This document shows positions 1 to 11,895 of a DNA stretch of 64,000 nt, one piece after another. The stretch is from the NCBI GenBank assembly GCA_025890175.1, contig JANPYM010000004.1:279684-343683 (forward strand). The letters run 5' to 3'. Within the stretch, counting starts at the first letter, position 1. Each line of letters starts with the position of its first letter. The translations under genes were made by a program, and so were the position numbers. The notes below the pieces were generated by a model. It saw only the letters and a program-made list of their open reading frames with translations, was not told the origin of the DNA and did not search any database. The stretch is from Ciborinia camelliae. Taxonomy: Eukaryota > Ascomycota > Leotiomycetes > Helotiales > Sclerotiniaceae.

Positions 1-3000
1 ATTAAATCCGAACTAAATTTATTTAGATTAATATTAAAGGAATTTAATTTTAATTGAATTAATAATTCCTTTATTTTTTTTGATTTAAATAAATCAAATG
101 AATTATTTAATCTATTAAATATTATCCAAATTATAATAGATTTATAAATTTTATAATTTAATCTTTTTAAAAATAAATATAATAATATAATATAATTTAA
201 AAATTTATTAATATTTTTAAAATTATTATAATTGAAGTTTATTAATTTATTAAAATATCGTTCAATTAAATCTAATAATAATTCATTAAAAAGATTTTTA
301 ATTAAATTCTATAATTTTATAAAATTCGATTAGTTTTTAAATCAATTTATTAAATCAATATTTATAATCGATTTAATAGCTCCTAAAGCTTTTTTGGAAT
401 TTTTATTAAATTCTTTTTTTTTATCTTCGAATTTTATTAATAAATTATTAGATTTAAATGTTCCTTTATTATTAAAATAATAGTTTTTATTAGGATTTAG
501 TTCAAAACCATTAATATAAAGTATAAATTTATTTATCTCTAAAAAGAATTTAGCTTTATAAATTTACTTTATATAATTAAAACGCCCCGCTAAAAGTTTA
601 TTAGTAAAACGAATTTCTGAATTTATTTTTATTATAAAAGTTTTTGATTTATTATAAATATATATATATAGATTTAAATTTTTTTGAATTTTTAAATGTA
701 TTTATATAAAATACAATAAATATATATATATTAATATAAATATAAATATAAAATTTTAATTTTAATAATGTTTTTATTTAAGTTTTATAAATATTTTATT
801 TAATAAATTCGAAAAAATAATTAATTCAAAAACTTTTGTATAATATTAATTTAAAAAATTCAAAAAATACAAATATTTTTTATTATTATTTTTAATATTT
901 TCAATATTTTTTAATTATATTTCTAATATTTTTAATATTTTTAATTATATTTTTAAATATTTTTTGAATTATATTAAAATATAAAGTAGGGTATTAATTA
1001 TATTGAAATGCATATTAAACGAAATACTAATATAATATAATATTAATATTAGATCAATACTATAAATACAAAATATTAATATAATATTAATTTAATATTA
1101 ATATAATATTAATATAATACAATTTTAATATTAAATTAGCCATTTCTTAATATAAAATTAAATTAGGGCATCTTGGTATAAAATATAATACTATACCATC
1201 CGTTATGGATAATGTAATCGTATAGATATAGTGTTTAAAGATCTAATTTTATATGTTTAATTAGATTTAGTCTTAGGGATGTAGGCCTCAAGATTTAATA
1301 CTTATAATTAAATTAAATTTAAATTATAATTTAATTAAAACTTAATAAAATAAATCAAAAAATCAATTAAAAACCTTGAAAATAAGTAAATACTATAAAT
1401 AATTGATTAATTATAAATCAAAAATTTATATATATATATATAAGTATATTAATATTATATATATATAAATAAAATCCTTATTATATATATATATACAAGG
1501 TTTCTAATATACATAAAAAATTGATATTAGTATTACATATAATATGAAGATTAATATAATCTATAAACGTATTAAGATTAATTAAGTTTATTAAAATGAT
1601 TATTAAATTTTAATAGCGAATTAGTTTATTAAATGTAATCCTTGCATACTATATAATTCTTTTAAATTTGGATTCCCTTGATATATTATTTTTAATATTA
1701 AACAAAATCGAAATTCGAATTGAAATTCTAATTAAAAGATTGAATTCGGGTTTGGGGCCTAGTTTGGAATACGTTTCAAAATTGTATTTAATAATAAGGG
1801 TCATAATTTTAATTGATTTAATTAAATAGATTTTGATTTGTTTTTAGGATATTTTCAATAAAAATAGAATGTATAATTGTGATTTAATTGATTTATAGTA
1901 TAAATTCAATAAAATTAATTTATTAAAATCGATTTTTTAAGTTTAGTGTGTATATATTAATATTGGACTGTATAATCTATTACAAATTCGAATTTTAGGT
2001 ATATACAAAAAATATATGTTGATGGTGTAGGGTGTTTAATTAGTTAATATGTATTTTTTATTATAAATAAATTAAATATTAAGAGATAATAATAATTATA
2101 TTATATATTTATATATAATATATAAAATAGTATTATTGCGATATAGAATCAAAAATCAGAATCGAAATGAAATACCCCATTATATTGCTTTTTCCAACTG
2201 AAATTCGAATAAAGAATCGACCTTTCCTAATGCGGCGTTTCGAATTCTGAAAGAACCCTGTACGATTCGAATGATCGTACTAGGCATGTGTTCGCGTAGT
2301 TCGTACTACCATACCGTACATTTAATTATACCCTATATAATTAAATAAATATATAATTTATTAATTATTTAATTAATTAATTGATATATTTAATTAAATA
2401 AATAAATTATATAATTAATTAAGAGATAGGTATTATATATAAAATTAAAATACAACAATTACAAATTTAAAATTAATAAATAAATAAAAAAAACAAAAAA
2501 AAAATTAATAACTTTTTGATTATAGATTATTAAAAATAAATAAGAATAATATATAACATTTTGTATTTTATAAAATTTAAAATAAAATTTTAATATATTA
2601 TATTTTAATACAAATAATAAATTAATAAACAAATAAAACGAATTTTTTTATTCAAATTTTTTGCAAACTTTTATTTATATATATATATAATTAATTTAAT
2701 TTTAAAAAAATGTTAATGTTATAACAAAAATTACTTTTATCAATTATATAACCCTATTACGTGTTTTCGTTTACACATACGTTAACGCGGACTAGATATA
2801 ATATACATTTATATTAGAATGCTTTTATCTGTACTTTTTTAGTTAAAATATTATCAATACTATAACAAATTTTATATTTATTATTATTGATTACCTTATT
2901 ACCATATATGTATATTTATTACCCTGAGATGAATCGATAGATATAGGTTATGCCAAATTTATATAGATTTGGTTTTTAAGGGCTTTATTAGGATTAATAT

Positions 3001-3419
3001 AAAGTAAAGGAATATCTATAAATTAGGTTTTAATAGTTTTTTTTATATTTCTTAATATCAAAATTAAAATTTCCGGAAGGGAGATAAATAATATAAAAAA
3101 CTATATAGAATATATTTATTAATAAATATTTAAAAATATTTAAAAATATTATTTATAATATTTATTTTAAATTTATTAAAAAAAGAAATATAAAGAAATA
3201 AATTTATAGCATTATTTTATTTTAATAATTTTTGAGAAAGATCGTAAATTAAGGCTTTGATTTTTGGTTTATTTTTAAGGCGATTTGGCTTTTAGAAAAG
3301 ATTATCTATTTGTTTGGAGTTAATTTAATTATAATTTTTAATTTTATTATAGTTTTATTATAATCTTTAGTTTTATTACAATCTTTAATTTTACTATAAT
3401 CTTAAGCTTTACCATAATT

Positions 3420-3870
3420 TTGAATTATATTATACATTAAGGGTAAAAAAAAGAATAAAATTTTTTTAATAAAAATTATGGTAAATAAGGAATAAGATAA
3501 AATAGCTTTAACAACAATTATAATAAATATGGAAATAAATGCTATAGCTTTAGCAATTGCTATAATAAATACGGAGAGGGATATTATAGTTTTAGTAAAA
3601 GTTATAGTAAATAAAGAACAAAATAAAATAGTTTTAATAAATATTATAATAAATATTATAAAAAAAAAAAAAAAATAAAATAGTTTTAACAAAAGCTGGA
3701 ATAAATGCGGAAAGGGAGGCTATAATTTTAACAATTGTTATAATAAATACAGAAAGGGATATCGTAGCTTTAATAAAAACTATAGCAAATAAAGAATAAA
3801 ATGAAATAACTTCAATAAATATTATAATAAAAAAGGAATCAAACGAAATAGCTTTAACAAAAACTGAAAT
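3420..3870. repeat. Imperfect AT-rich direct repeats, about 178-bp period
   Basis: The segment around 3566-3650 (ataaatacggagagggatat...) recurs at about 3744-3830 with scattered transitions. Both copies carry shorter 'aaaatagctttaa/ataaatattataata' subunits. The reverse-strand ORF through here is low-complexity (Ile/Phe/Lys) and is an artefact of AT content. Confidence 0.6.
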
Positions 3871-4159
3871 AAATAGGAATTCTGATATTATAAAGAATAT
3901 TAATGTTTTACATAGTATAGTAAAAGTTATTATAAAATTTGAAAATTGAAAAAATCGAATTTAAGAAAATTTAAAAAAATTTAAATATTTATATAAAGAA
4001 TAAACAAAGTATATTAAAAGGAATTAAATATTTTATCATCTTGATTCTTAATGAAACAATCAATAATTATAATTAAATCCTATTATTATATTTGTTGAAG
4101 ATCATATCACTATACCATATTCACTATAGTAGTATGAATGACCGAGGTCTACCTCACTA

Positions 4160-4240
4160 CCTAAAGTAGCTTAGCTTCCTCTATTGTACAGTACCCTCTA
4201 TCTACTTTACAGTTCCTATACATAGCTTTAGTCTACTTAC
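4160..4240 (+). repeat. Dispersed repeat, copy 1 (less mutated)
   Basis: About 75-80 bp running from 'cctaaagtagcttagcttcc' to 'agctttagtctac'. It matches 5550-5632 with mostly G-to-A and C-to-T differences, for example gtagcttagc here against gtaacttaac there. The shared tail 'atactacatgttcaata' follows at about 4433 here and at 5643 in copy 2. Confidence 0.75.
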
Positions 4241-4428
4241 ACAATACACAATACACAATACACAATACACAATACACAATACATAATACACAATACACAA
4301 TACACAATACACAATACACAATACACAATACACAATACACAATATACAATACATAATACACAATACATAATACATAATACACAATACATAATACACAATA
4401 CACAATACACAATACACAATACACAATA
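4238..4428. repeat. 7-bp satellite (ACACAAT)n, about 27 units
   Basis: Tandem ACACAAT units with a few ATACAAT/ATAATAC variants. Because 7 is not a multiple of 3, three frames stay open and give a repeating Cys-Ile-Val-Tyr-Cys-Val-Leu pattern on the minus strand, so those ORFs are spurious. The array sits exactly where copy 2 of the dispersed repeat (5550-5660) has only one short unit, so it looks like a local expansion. Confidence 0.9.
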
Positions 4429-4754
4429 TATATACTACATGTTCAATAATAACAATAATAAATTTCTAAAAAAGAATTTATTTTAATTTAAAAAAAATAT
4501 TATTTTGCTAAAAATCAAGATAATTTGATTAATTTTTTAATATCAAAATCAAAACCTTCATTTTTAATTATTAATATATATTATTTTATTTAAAAATAAA
4601 GATATTTAATGTTTTTATATTATTTAAATTATATATATCATTCTTAAAATTATTTTTTTATTTAATTATTATATTTAATTAAAACAATTGATTATTTTTT
4701 ATTTTTTATATTTTTAATAATATTTGCAAATAAAAAAAATAAGAAAAAGATAAA

Positions 4755-4880
4755 TTCAAGAAAAAGAATAGATTTAATAAAAAAAATAGATTTAATAAAA
4801 AAAGATAGGTTTAATAAAAAAAGATAGGTTTAATAAAAAAAGGATAAATTTAATAAAAAAAAATAGATTTAATATCAATA
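4755..4880 (+). repeat. Minisatellite, about 22-25 bp unit, about 5-6 copies
   Basis: Successive units of the form 'gataggtttaataaaaaaa' or 'aatagatttaataaaaaa' repeat head to tail. Variation is mostly A/G and C/T. No coding potential. Confidence 0.7.
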
Positions 4881-5549
4881 TATTATATTTTATTAAAAAA
4901 TCCCAACCTTCTTTATAATATTTTATAACAAAAATCAATTCCACAATTTTAATTTCAAATATAATAAACAAAACATTTGATAATAAATATAAATCTTACT
5001 ATCGTTATTTGAAAATTTATAAATTTTTAATAATTTTGAATTTGTAAATTTAATTATATTAATAAATAAATTTGGTTATACTTAGTTAAATATAATTAAG
5101 CAAATAAATATAAATCAATTATTTCGATTTTAATTTAAAATTAATATTAATTAATATTTTTAAAACTAATCTTTATTAAATTGATATTATTGGATAATGT
5201 ATATCGCAATATATATATCTGTTTTTTTTATTTAATTTATATATTATTATAAGATTATATACAAATTTAAAATTATTAAAATTAAAACTATTAAATACAA
5301 CTTTAAAACTACTAAATACAACTTTAAAGCTATTAAATACGATTAGGATTCGATTAATGAGTTAATTAAATAATATGGATTAATAATTTATAATTATTTA
5401 AAAGCAACCTTTAAGAATAATATATTTTCAGAAAATAGCCTTTAATATAAAAAAAACATTATATAATATAACAACAAAACATAGTACTTTGAAATTGAAC
5501 TTGATTTTGCGAATCCATAAATAATCAAGATTACCAAAATCTATTTTAT

Positions 5550-5660
5550 TATCTAAAGTAACTTAACTTCCTCTATTATACAGTACCCTCTACCTATTTT
5601 ATAGTTTCTGTATATAGCTTTAATCTACTGAGACAATACACATACTACATGTTCAATAAA
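5550..5660 (+). repeat. Dispersed repeat, copy 2 (more mutated)
   Basis: Diverged copy of 4160-4240 plus the tail after the satellite ('acatactacatgttcaata'). Most differences are transitions towards A and T, as expected after RIP. Confidence 0.7.
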
Positions 5661-5678
5661 TATAAATAATGTGGATAA

Positions 5679-6303
5679 TATAATAAAAGCTTAGACAAAA
5701 TATTTAGTATAGTAGATTTGGTGAATTAGATATTTGATTCGGGAAATTTAAGACAAATAAGATATGGATAATCAGGATGATAAGGGCAGTTAAAAAAAAA
5801 GTTGCGATATTAATAATTATTGATAATTATTAATAATATAATTAAAGCTTAAATAAAATATTTGGTATAGCAGATCTAGTAAATTAGATAATTAATTCGG
5901 GAAATTCAAAACAAATAAGACCTGGGTGATTAGGGCGATAGAGGCAGTTGAAAAAAAAGTTGCGATGTAGGCGTTTTTAAACATTTTTATTTATTTTTAG
6001 TTCTAAAGCGATCGAACTTAAAGGTTATAATATATAATTTTAAATTTTAAATTAAACAAAAATAAATAAATTAAATAAAAATAAATTCGAGTTATATTAT
6101 ATTAATAATTAAAACAAACATTCGTTATATAAATTATTAGATTAAACTTTTAATATTAAAAATTTGTTTTAAATAAAAAAAATCTATATGGCATACTATA
6201 AGCGAATTTAAACAATCAAATATTTAATTTAGAAAATTTAAGATAAATACAATTTAAATGTTTAAGACGATAAAGATAATTGAAAATAAAGTTACAATGT
6301 TTA
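5679..6303 (+). repeat. Three diverged direct copies of a 110-140 bp unit
   Basis: Copies lie at about 5679-5815, 5838-5971 and 6191-6303. Shared landmarks are 'aaaatattt(a/g)gtatag', 'attcgggaaatt', 'acaaataaga' and 'ttgaaaa(a)aaagttgcgat'. The third copy is the most AT-shifted. The spacing and the transition bias suggest tandem duplication followed by RIP. Confidence 0.65.
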
Positions 6304-6540
6304 ACTTATAATAGATTCTATAAACTCTAATATACTTGTCTATACTTTCTATCGCTTAATCAAAACTGGGTTCGCTTAAGCAAATTAGAGAAAAGAGTAT
6401 AAAAATTAACTCTAAATAATCTTATCGAATTAGTTCTTGCTTTAATTTCAGTCTCGAAAGAAATGTATATAAATAAGTAAACAAAGCTCGTTTATTATTA
6501 TTTAAATTGTTACTTTAGTATATAATAAAAAGATCAAAAT

Positions 6541-6937
6541 CAAGTCCTATATAATGTGGTTGTATTATTGTTTTATAAACTAGATACGATACAACCAAAT
6601 AAGAACCTGCTGTCCACTACCATATTAAAAAAATTCCCCCGTCCGCCCCCCCACGCCAAAACCCTAAGAAAACGCCATAAGAAAGCATCATCTGACACTA
6701 AAATGAGCCTAGGCCGGACTGTGTATCGCCCCGTAATGTCAACTTTGCAAAATCCAATGAAAGCCTCCACTCTAATTAGTATTGGATAGACGGTGGAGAA
6801 AGAATATTCATCCAACACTTAGGTATCATGCAGGCTACTCAATCATCAGTATCATGCTTCAGTTTCTCCCACACAAAGGTTGCCAATCAACGCAGGCGCA
6901 GGCGATGGGGTGCGTACCAATTGTCATTGAGCAGAAC
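6541..6937. other. 3' flank of the first gene; no gene seen
   Basis: Transition from the AT-rich block to normal composition. It contains a C-rich run near 6638-6660 and overlapping ORFs on both strands with no recognisable motif. Probably 3' flank of the minus-strand gene ending at 6938. Confidence 0.5.
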
Positions 6938-7586
6938 CTATTCCTCAATCTCGACTCCCGGTTGAGCAGCAGAGTGATTGCCATTTTCCTTCTTGACACG
7001 TTTGGACTTGACCTTCGTAGGAGTTTCTTCCTCGTCGTCATCATCTCCATCCTCAAAGGAAGCGGCCTTGGACTTGCGTTTCTTGGCAGGAGTGGCGGCA
7101 GGAGTGGCGGCAGGAGTGGTGTTGGTGGAAACGGAAGGTGAGCCGGTGCGAGATTCCTTTCTGATTTTCTGGAAATGTTGTCTGCAAACGATTTGATTAA
7201 TTGCTGAACAGGTAAGAGATTGATAGGGGTTGAGGTAGAAAAAGGATGATACTGGTCCGAGAAGAAATATCCAATGTAAATCTTGGTAAGTTCTCTCTTC
7301 ATTGAAGATGAAGCATCCGAGCCATAATGAAGAGAGCATGGAGATCATGGAGACCATGGAGTTTATCACAAGCAAAGGAATATATAATAATGAATCTGGA
7401 AGAAATGGGAAAAGGATGGAAAAGGAAATTCTGCTGTACATACCGACAAGCCTCTTTAGTGAAGGAATAACCTTTCTTCTGAAGCTTCTCAGAGATGGCA
7501 GGCCATTCAATAGCCTTTAAATTATTTCCTTCAATGATAGCCAACAACAAATCCTTGTCAGCCCTATGGTCCCATTGAGAAGGCAT
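6938..7586 (-). CDS. Small Myb/SANT-like nuclear protein (128 aa)
   Basis: Model: complement(join(6938..7181,7444..7586)). The intron has donor GTATGT at 7443 and acceptor tttgcag ending at 7182; the splice falls inside an Arg codon and restores frame. Residues 4-55 resemble a Myb/SANT-like three-helix fold: 'DKDLLLAIIEG', then 'IEWPAISEKL', then 'FTKEACRQHFQKIRK'. The rest is a disordered tail with TPAATPAATPA, a KKRKSK nuclear-signal-like patch, an acidic DGDDDDEEE run and a VKKE SUMO-type motif. DNA binding in the nucleus is inferred from the fold. Unlike its relatives at 9354 and at 55-63 kb, its intron lies after helix 2, not before it. Specific function unknown. Confidence 0.8.
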
Positions 7587-9353
7587 GATGATTGATGAAT
7601 GAGAGAAGAGAAATGTGAGATGATGAAGAGAAGAGATGATCTTCTTTTTTGGATAGAGGATAGATAATGGATGATGGATGATAGATATGATATTGTTATT
7701 GAAGTTTGTAAATCTTGATTGAAGTTGGGTGATTGTAGTTTGAGAGAAAGATAGATGTTGGATAGAAAGAAGATCAGAAAATGATGGTGGGGGAAGGTAA
7801 TTCTTCTCCCCACCTGGGCAGAAGAGAAGAGTGAATATCATCAGCAGATAAATGTCCGAATATCCTATCCTTCCCAAGCAAACCGGATAAAAGGCTAGGT
7901 AAAGCAAAGAAAAAGTAACAGATTGACTTGGACTAATTGCTTTTTCCCAAATAAATATTCTTGATATGATATCCATCCAGTCACAGCACTTGCAGCTCAG
8001 CTCAGCTTTCTTTTCTTTTCTTTTGCCTACCTACCTAGGTATTGATTGATACGATCACGCAATATTGAAGCAAGAGCAAGAGAAAGAGCTGGAGTGAAGT
8101 TAAGTGAAGCGAAGCTGAGAGGCTGAGAGGATACAGGCAGAGCGTTGAATGCTGAAGGCTGAAGTAGGCAGGGTACTAGCGTTAATGCAGGTAGGTAACC
8201 ATTTTTATCAAACAGGTATGGATAATGAAGATATATTCAAAAGAAAAGAAAAGGAAAAAAAGGAAAGAAGGATCAACTGGATATATATATGCATTTGATA
8301 GGTTCTAGTTAATGCAGGTAGGTAACCATGGAACCTTCAATGTTTAATAAATTGTAGATATAGATAATGAAGATATATTCAAAAGAAAAGAAAAGGAAAA
8401 AAGGAAAGAAGGATCTACTGGATATATATATGCATTTGATAGGTTCTAGTAAAAAGTAAGTTTTCCCCCACGTTTTGTCTTATTATCCAGATATCTAGTA
8501 GTATTTGTCTAAGAATAGATATATATATAAATAAGTGTTTACTTTATTCATTCTATATATATAGTACATATACTATACATCGTAAGTACATCATTCAACA
8601 TCTACTTAGTTCACATATAACAAACAGATCATCGAATCAAATCAACAAACAAATAAATAAATAAATAAAAGAAAAATTCATAAGGGTTTGATTGCTTTTC
8701 CGGCTTTTCCGCTTTCCATTCATATCTCTCACCTGCAAGCTGTTTGAAAGAGGCTCGAGCAATAGAATGGATCTATCCAAAGGATATCCACCTGCAACCT
8801 AATGCATCCTGCATTGTGCCCCATGCCAGCATACTACCTACCTAGATACCTAACCAACCAACCTATCATGTGAGATCTTCAGCATCCATCAGTCATGTCA
8901 ATTGACCCAAGGGATCAAAAATCTTTGTGAAGTTCAAAAGAATTGCAAATGCTCTTCATGTCCCCTTTCAAATAATGCTGTCTTTCAAAATGCACCATTT
9001 GCTACACAATTCTACACGCAGTTCGTTCATGAGAATGAATATTTCTATTGCTTCCCCTCACCAATTCTCACGTGCTTCCTTCCGAATCTTCACATTGCCC
9101 ATGAGTGTGCACCCCTCCAGCTACAACTTCTGTGCTTTTCCGCCTTGGAAATCAAGATTCCGCAAGACTCTCTTCTTTGCACTTGATTGATCGGCAAGAG
9201 CACCTTTCACTCCCCACCAATCTACTCAGCAAGGCTTCTTATCCTTCCCAATTTATTTTCTTCGCCTCTCCTTTAAATACACGAAAGCTACTCGAAGTTA
9301 CCAAAGGTGCCCCACATCCTTTAAAGCTGGCTAGCCTCAGAAAGACTCAAACA
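7587..9353. other. Intergenic region between divergent Myb-like genes
   Basis: Promoter region for genes at 7586 (minus) and 9354 (plus). It holds a 127-bp direct repeat (8181-8450), polypurine tracts, TA runs and TACCTA/TAGGTA motifs near 8027, 8196 and 8829. Plus-strand ORFs at 8902-9190 have no recognisable domain and are not called. Confidence 0.5.
8181..8450 (+). repeat. Tandem direct repeat, period about 127 bp, two copies
   Basis: Copy 1 starts at 8181 and copy 2 at 8308, both with 'gttaatgcaggtaggtaacc'. Both contain 'gataatgaagatatattc', the same AAAAG-rich purine tract, and end in 'tgcatttgataggttctag'. The copies are nearly identical, so the duplication is recent or protected from RIP. 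Confidence 0.85.
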
Positions 9354-10283
9354 ATGACCAATGACGGAGCCATCAATCGCTTGCTATATGCAATACTCAG
9401 TCAGAAATGTCTGAAAGATGTACGCCAACTCTGAATAAATCATCCATTCCGTCCATGGTATCTTCCAAATTCTATGAAGTATCAATGCTAATTTGTACAG
9501 ATCGACTGGAACAAAGTAGCACGTGATCCCATTCTTTCCCAAGAGATCACCAATGGCCATGCTGCTCGAATGCGCTACTCTCGATTCAAGAAACAAATGG
9601 ATAGCACGACTTCAATGCCAGCCCGTCTTGGGAAGGTGGCGACTCCTCGACGCTCCCGGGTCGAGAAGAAGAAAACCACCAAACGAGAACGAGAGCCCAA
9701 GTTCAAAAGTCGCAAAGATAGTCTCGATGGCGTGGATCTCCAATTCCGCATGAAGTCTGAACCTCAAGACGTACACCCATACCCTTCTACAAGTATGACT
9801 GGAACGGAAATGGACCGCAACAACCCGCTCTCCACACTTAACATCGCGAAGTTCGAGCCGACCACCCCTACTACTTCCCACCTCAAAATGAAGACCGAGC
9901 CCGACCTTTCTATTACGTTCCCCAATACTCCATCAGAATCCTCCCGTCTCACAACCCCTTTCCTCATGGACTCGTCTACTTCTCCCAACAGTCCCACATT
10001 CCCTACCCCCGGTGTTGTGAGTCTGAATAGCTCTATGAGTAGCACCACGAGTCTCAACAATCGTATCATGGATACCTCGTTCTTTGGACCATCTCTATAT
10101 GAGCAGGCCGAGCACAAAGATTCCACCGGGGCTGGTCATCTCGACGACGTGAGATATTGTTTGGATCCCTGGGGTCATGGCGTTGGCGGATTTGGTAACA
10201 TTGCTAGTGGCGTTGAGGATGGAGAAAGGGTCATGTTCAAGAGGGAGGAAACTTATGACGATGATTCTTATGGATTCTTCTGA
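9354..10283 (+). CDS. Myb/SANT-like protein with SUMO-motif-rich tail (282 aa)
   Basis: Model: join(9354..9419,9501..10283). Donor GTACGC at 9420, acceptor ttgtacag ending at 9500, phase 0. Residues 6-50 form the domain: 'AINRLLYAILSQKC' (helix 1), the intron, then 'IDWNKVARDPIL' and 'HAARMRYSRFKKQ'. This is the same layout, with the same intron position, as the genes at 56-63 kb. A basic stretch (RRSRVEKKKTTKRERE) follows, then a Ser/Thr/Pro-rich low-complexity region. Three PsiKxE-type SUMO motifs are visible (MKSE, MKTE, FKRE), the last in the acidic C-terminus. A chromatin or transcription role is likely by inference; the target is unknown. Confidence 0.82.
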
Positions 10284-10653
10284 AGTAGAGATTCGTTTTA
10301 AAGGTTGGAAATTTGAAATGTGGGAGAGTAGATCATTTTGCTAAGTCTCGCATCGGGGTGGCTGCTTGTAGACTTTAACGAATGTCTGTCTTTATTTTGG
10401 GATATTAATAATCTAAACAAGTACTGGTTCATTTTCGAGCCGTTTCCTCTACATTGATACATTAATGTTTTGACAAAACACCAAATCCAAACATAGTTCA
10501 TACTTCTCTGATAACGTTATTTCATAACTGCGGCATCCCCCTTTTCAAAAACGCGCCCACAAAACCAAAAAAACCACAAATCCAAGAATAGCATATAACC
10601 CTCCGAAAACACAGTTTCAAAGCTGCCCCATCTACTTCTCCACAGACACGAGC
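10284..10653. other. Convergent intergenic spacer; no gene seen
   Basis: Short AT-biased 3' flank shared by two convergent Myb-like genes. No motif beyond A-rich stretches. Confidence 0.5.
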
Positions 10654-11895
10654 TTAATATTTTCGTCCTCCACTAGTCGTGTGCCTCTTGGTGTTCTCAT
10701 CCTCATCGTCTTTCGGTTCCAACTTCACCTTGAAGCATGTTACGTCGGTGTTTATATTGGTGTTTATATTGGTGTTAGCGCCGGATTTGGAAATTCGTCT
10801 GCTTTCACGAACCGTTGTGAAAAGGTGACCGGTCGATTTAGTATCGATATTGACAATACACTTGGGACTGAGCACACTTCGGTGATTCATTCCAGATGGT
10901 CGAGTGTTATGTGCTTGTAGGTCTTTCGAGCTCGCTCGAGCTTCATTGATTCTCATCCCGGCAACCCTTCTTTTGAATGTTGGCGTTGTAGTTCTTGCAA
11001 GAGTATCTGCACGGGTACCACGTCGAGGTGTTGCGGCCGTTGTCATACCATTTCCGGCATGAGATTGCTGCTTCTTTTTCGTCGGACCGTTGTTCATTAT
11101 TTCATGATTACGTTCGCACCCCGAAGTCGATTTCCTCTTCATAGAGTTTGCATTGCTCAAATCCAACTGTGAACTACCACTTCCAGAGGCTTTGGAATCA
11201 GATTTAGAAGATGATGGTTCTATTTTGTCTTGTGTGATGAGATTCTCATCAGGATTCTCATCCTTAATTCCCTGTATAGTAGATGCCTTTTGTATAGGAT
11301 ACATACTAGATTTCTCTTTCGGGGAAAAGAAACACTTTGGATGAAAAGACATATTCAAGTTTCCTGATTTTAATTCTCCGTATGAATGTATGTAATGCGC
11401 TGCTATGCATATATACTCCTCGTAACCAAATTTCTTAGCGATCCGTTCCCATGAGTAACCGAGATGGCGTGCCCTATTGAGTCTCCTTATTTCTGATTTC
11501 GTCCATCTTATGCGGCCGAGTTCATTTTCAACTTCATTAATCTCATGCCTCTCCAAAAAAAGTTTATATGCCTCAGAGACTGTTCTCGCATTCGTACCAA
11601 ATGCTTGACCGATTCTTCCCCAAGTCCACAATAGGCTGGATCTGCGAATCTTAAGCATATGTTGCATCATTTCTCCATCCTGGAACAGTGTCTGGTAACG
11701 TTGCCCAGAAAGTCTGCTAGCCCTTCGAAACAGGGACGCCGGACTGTGGGGATCGATCCAGAATTTCTTTTCGTATCTGGCAAGAAATTGAGCCCATGAT
11801 TCTGACACTTTTCCATTACGCCATTCCCTAAAATTGACAAGATAAGTATCTTCTTGAGAAGAATACTTTTGAACCTTAACCGGCACGGCTGACAT
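10654..11895 (-). CDS. SANT/Myb-domain protein with long disordered tail (413 aa)
   Basis: Uninterrupted ORF from the ATG at 11895; no intron needed. The N-terminal ~130 residues have spaced aromatic residues ('WRNGKVSESWAQFLARYEKK', 'LLWTWGRIGQAF') and may hold two divergent helical repeats. A clearer SANT-like unit lies at about 128-175: 'RWTKSEIRRLNRARHLGYSW' then 'ERIAKKFGYEEYICIAAHYI'. The C-terminal half is Ser/Lys/Arg-rich with short basic patches and a VKLE SUMO-type motif near the end. It converges on the 9354 gene. Probably a nuclear DNA- or histone-tail-binding protein; the family is not recognised precisely. Confidence 0.75.
   Translation of the reverse strand: MSAVPVKVQKYSSQEDTYLVNFREWRNGKVSESWAQFLARYEKKFWIDPHSPASLFRRASRLSGQRYQTLFQDGEMMQHMLKIRRSSLLWTWGRIGQAFGTNARTVSEAYKLFLERHEINEVENELGRIRWTKSEIRRLNRARHLGYSWERIAKKFGYEEYICIAAHYIHSYGELKSGNLNMSFHPKCFFSPKEKSSMYPIQKASTIQGIKDENPDENLITQDKIEPSSSKSDSKASGSGSSQLDLSNANSMKRKSTSGCERNHEIMNNGPTKKKQQSHAGNGMTTAATPRRGTRADTLARTTTPTFKRRVAGMRINEARASSKDLQAHNTRPSGMNHRSVLSPKCIVNIDTKSTGHLFTTVRESRRISKSGANTNINTNINTDVTCFKVKLEPKDDEDENTKRHTTSGGRKY

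Larger units (their letters stand above)
1..6540. other. AT-rich, gene-free block (RIP-like repeat relic)
   Basis: About 6.5 kb of extremely AT-rich DNA with stops in every frame and no ORF of convincing composition. Base composition changes abruptly near 6540, where normal coding DNA begins. The block contains imperfect direct repeats whose copies differ mainly by C/T and G/A, a pattern known from repeat-induced point mutation in ascomycetes. No intact transposase, integrase or reverse transcriptase is visible. It could be a transposon graveyard, a centromere-flanking block or a subtelomeric block; no telomere repeat is seen. The AT richness and repeats are seen directly; RIP is inference. 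Confidence 0.75.

Noticed and set aside
3402..3692. Hydrophobic 96-codon minus ORF
   Set aside because: AT-driven Ile/Phe composition within imperfect repeats; no ATG context or family.
4202..4426. Three overlapping ORFs with Cys-Ile-Val-Tyr repeats, and a CRISPR-like look
   Set aside because: They are translations of a 7-bp satellite in different frames. There are no spacers, and this is a eukaryote.
7299..7976. 225-codon minus ORF overlapping the first Myb-like gene
   Set aside because: It contains the real exon 1, but the rest is 5' leader and intron read through.
9764..10126. Antisense ORF inside the 9354 gene
   Set aside because: Mirror of a Ser/Thr-rich coding exon; no domain.
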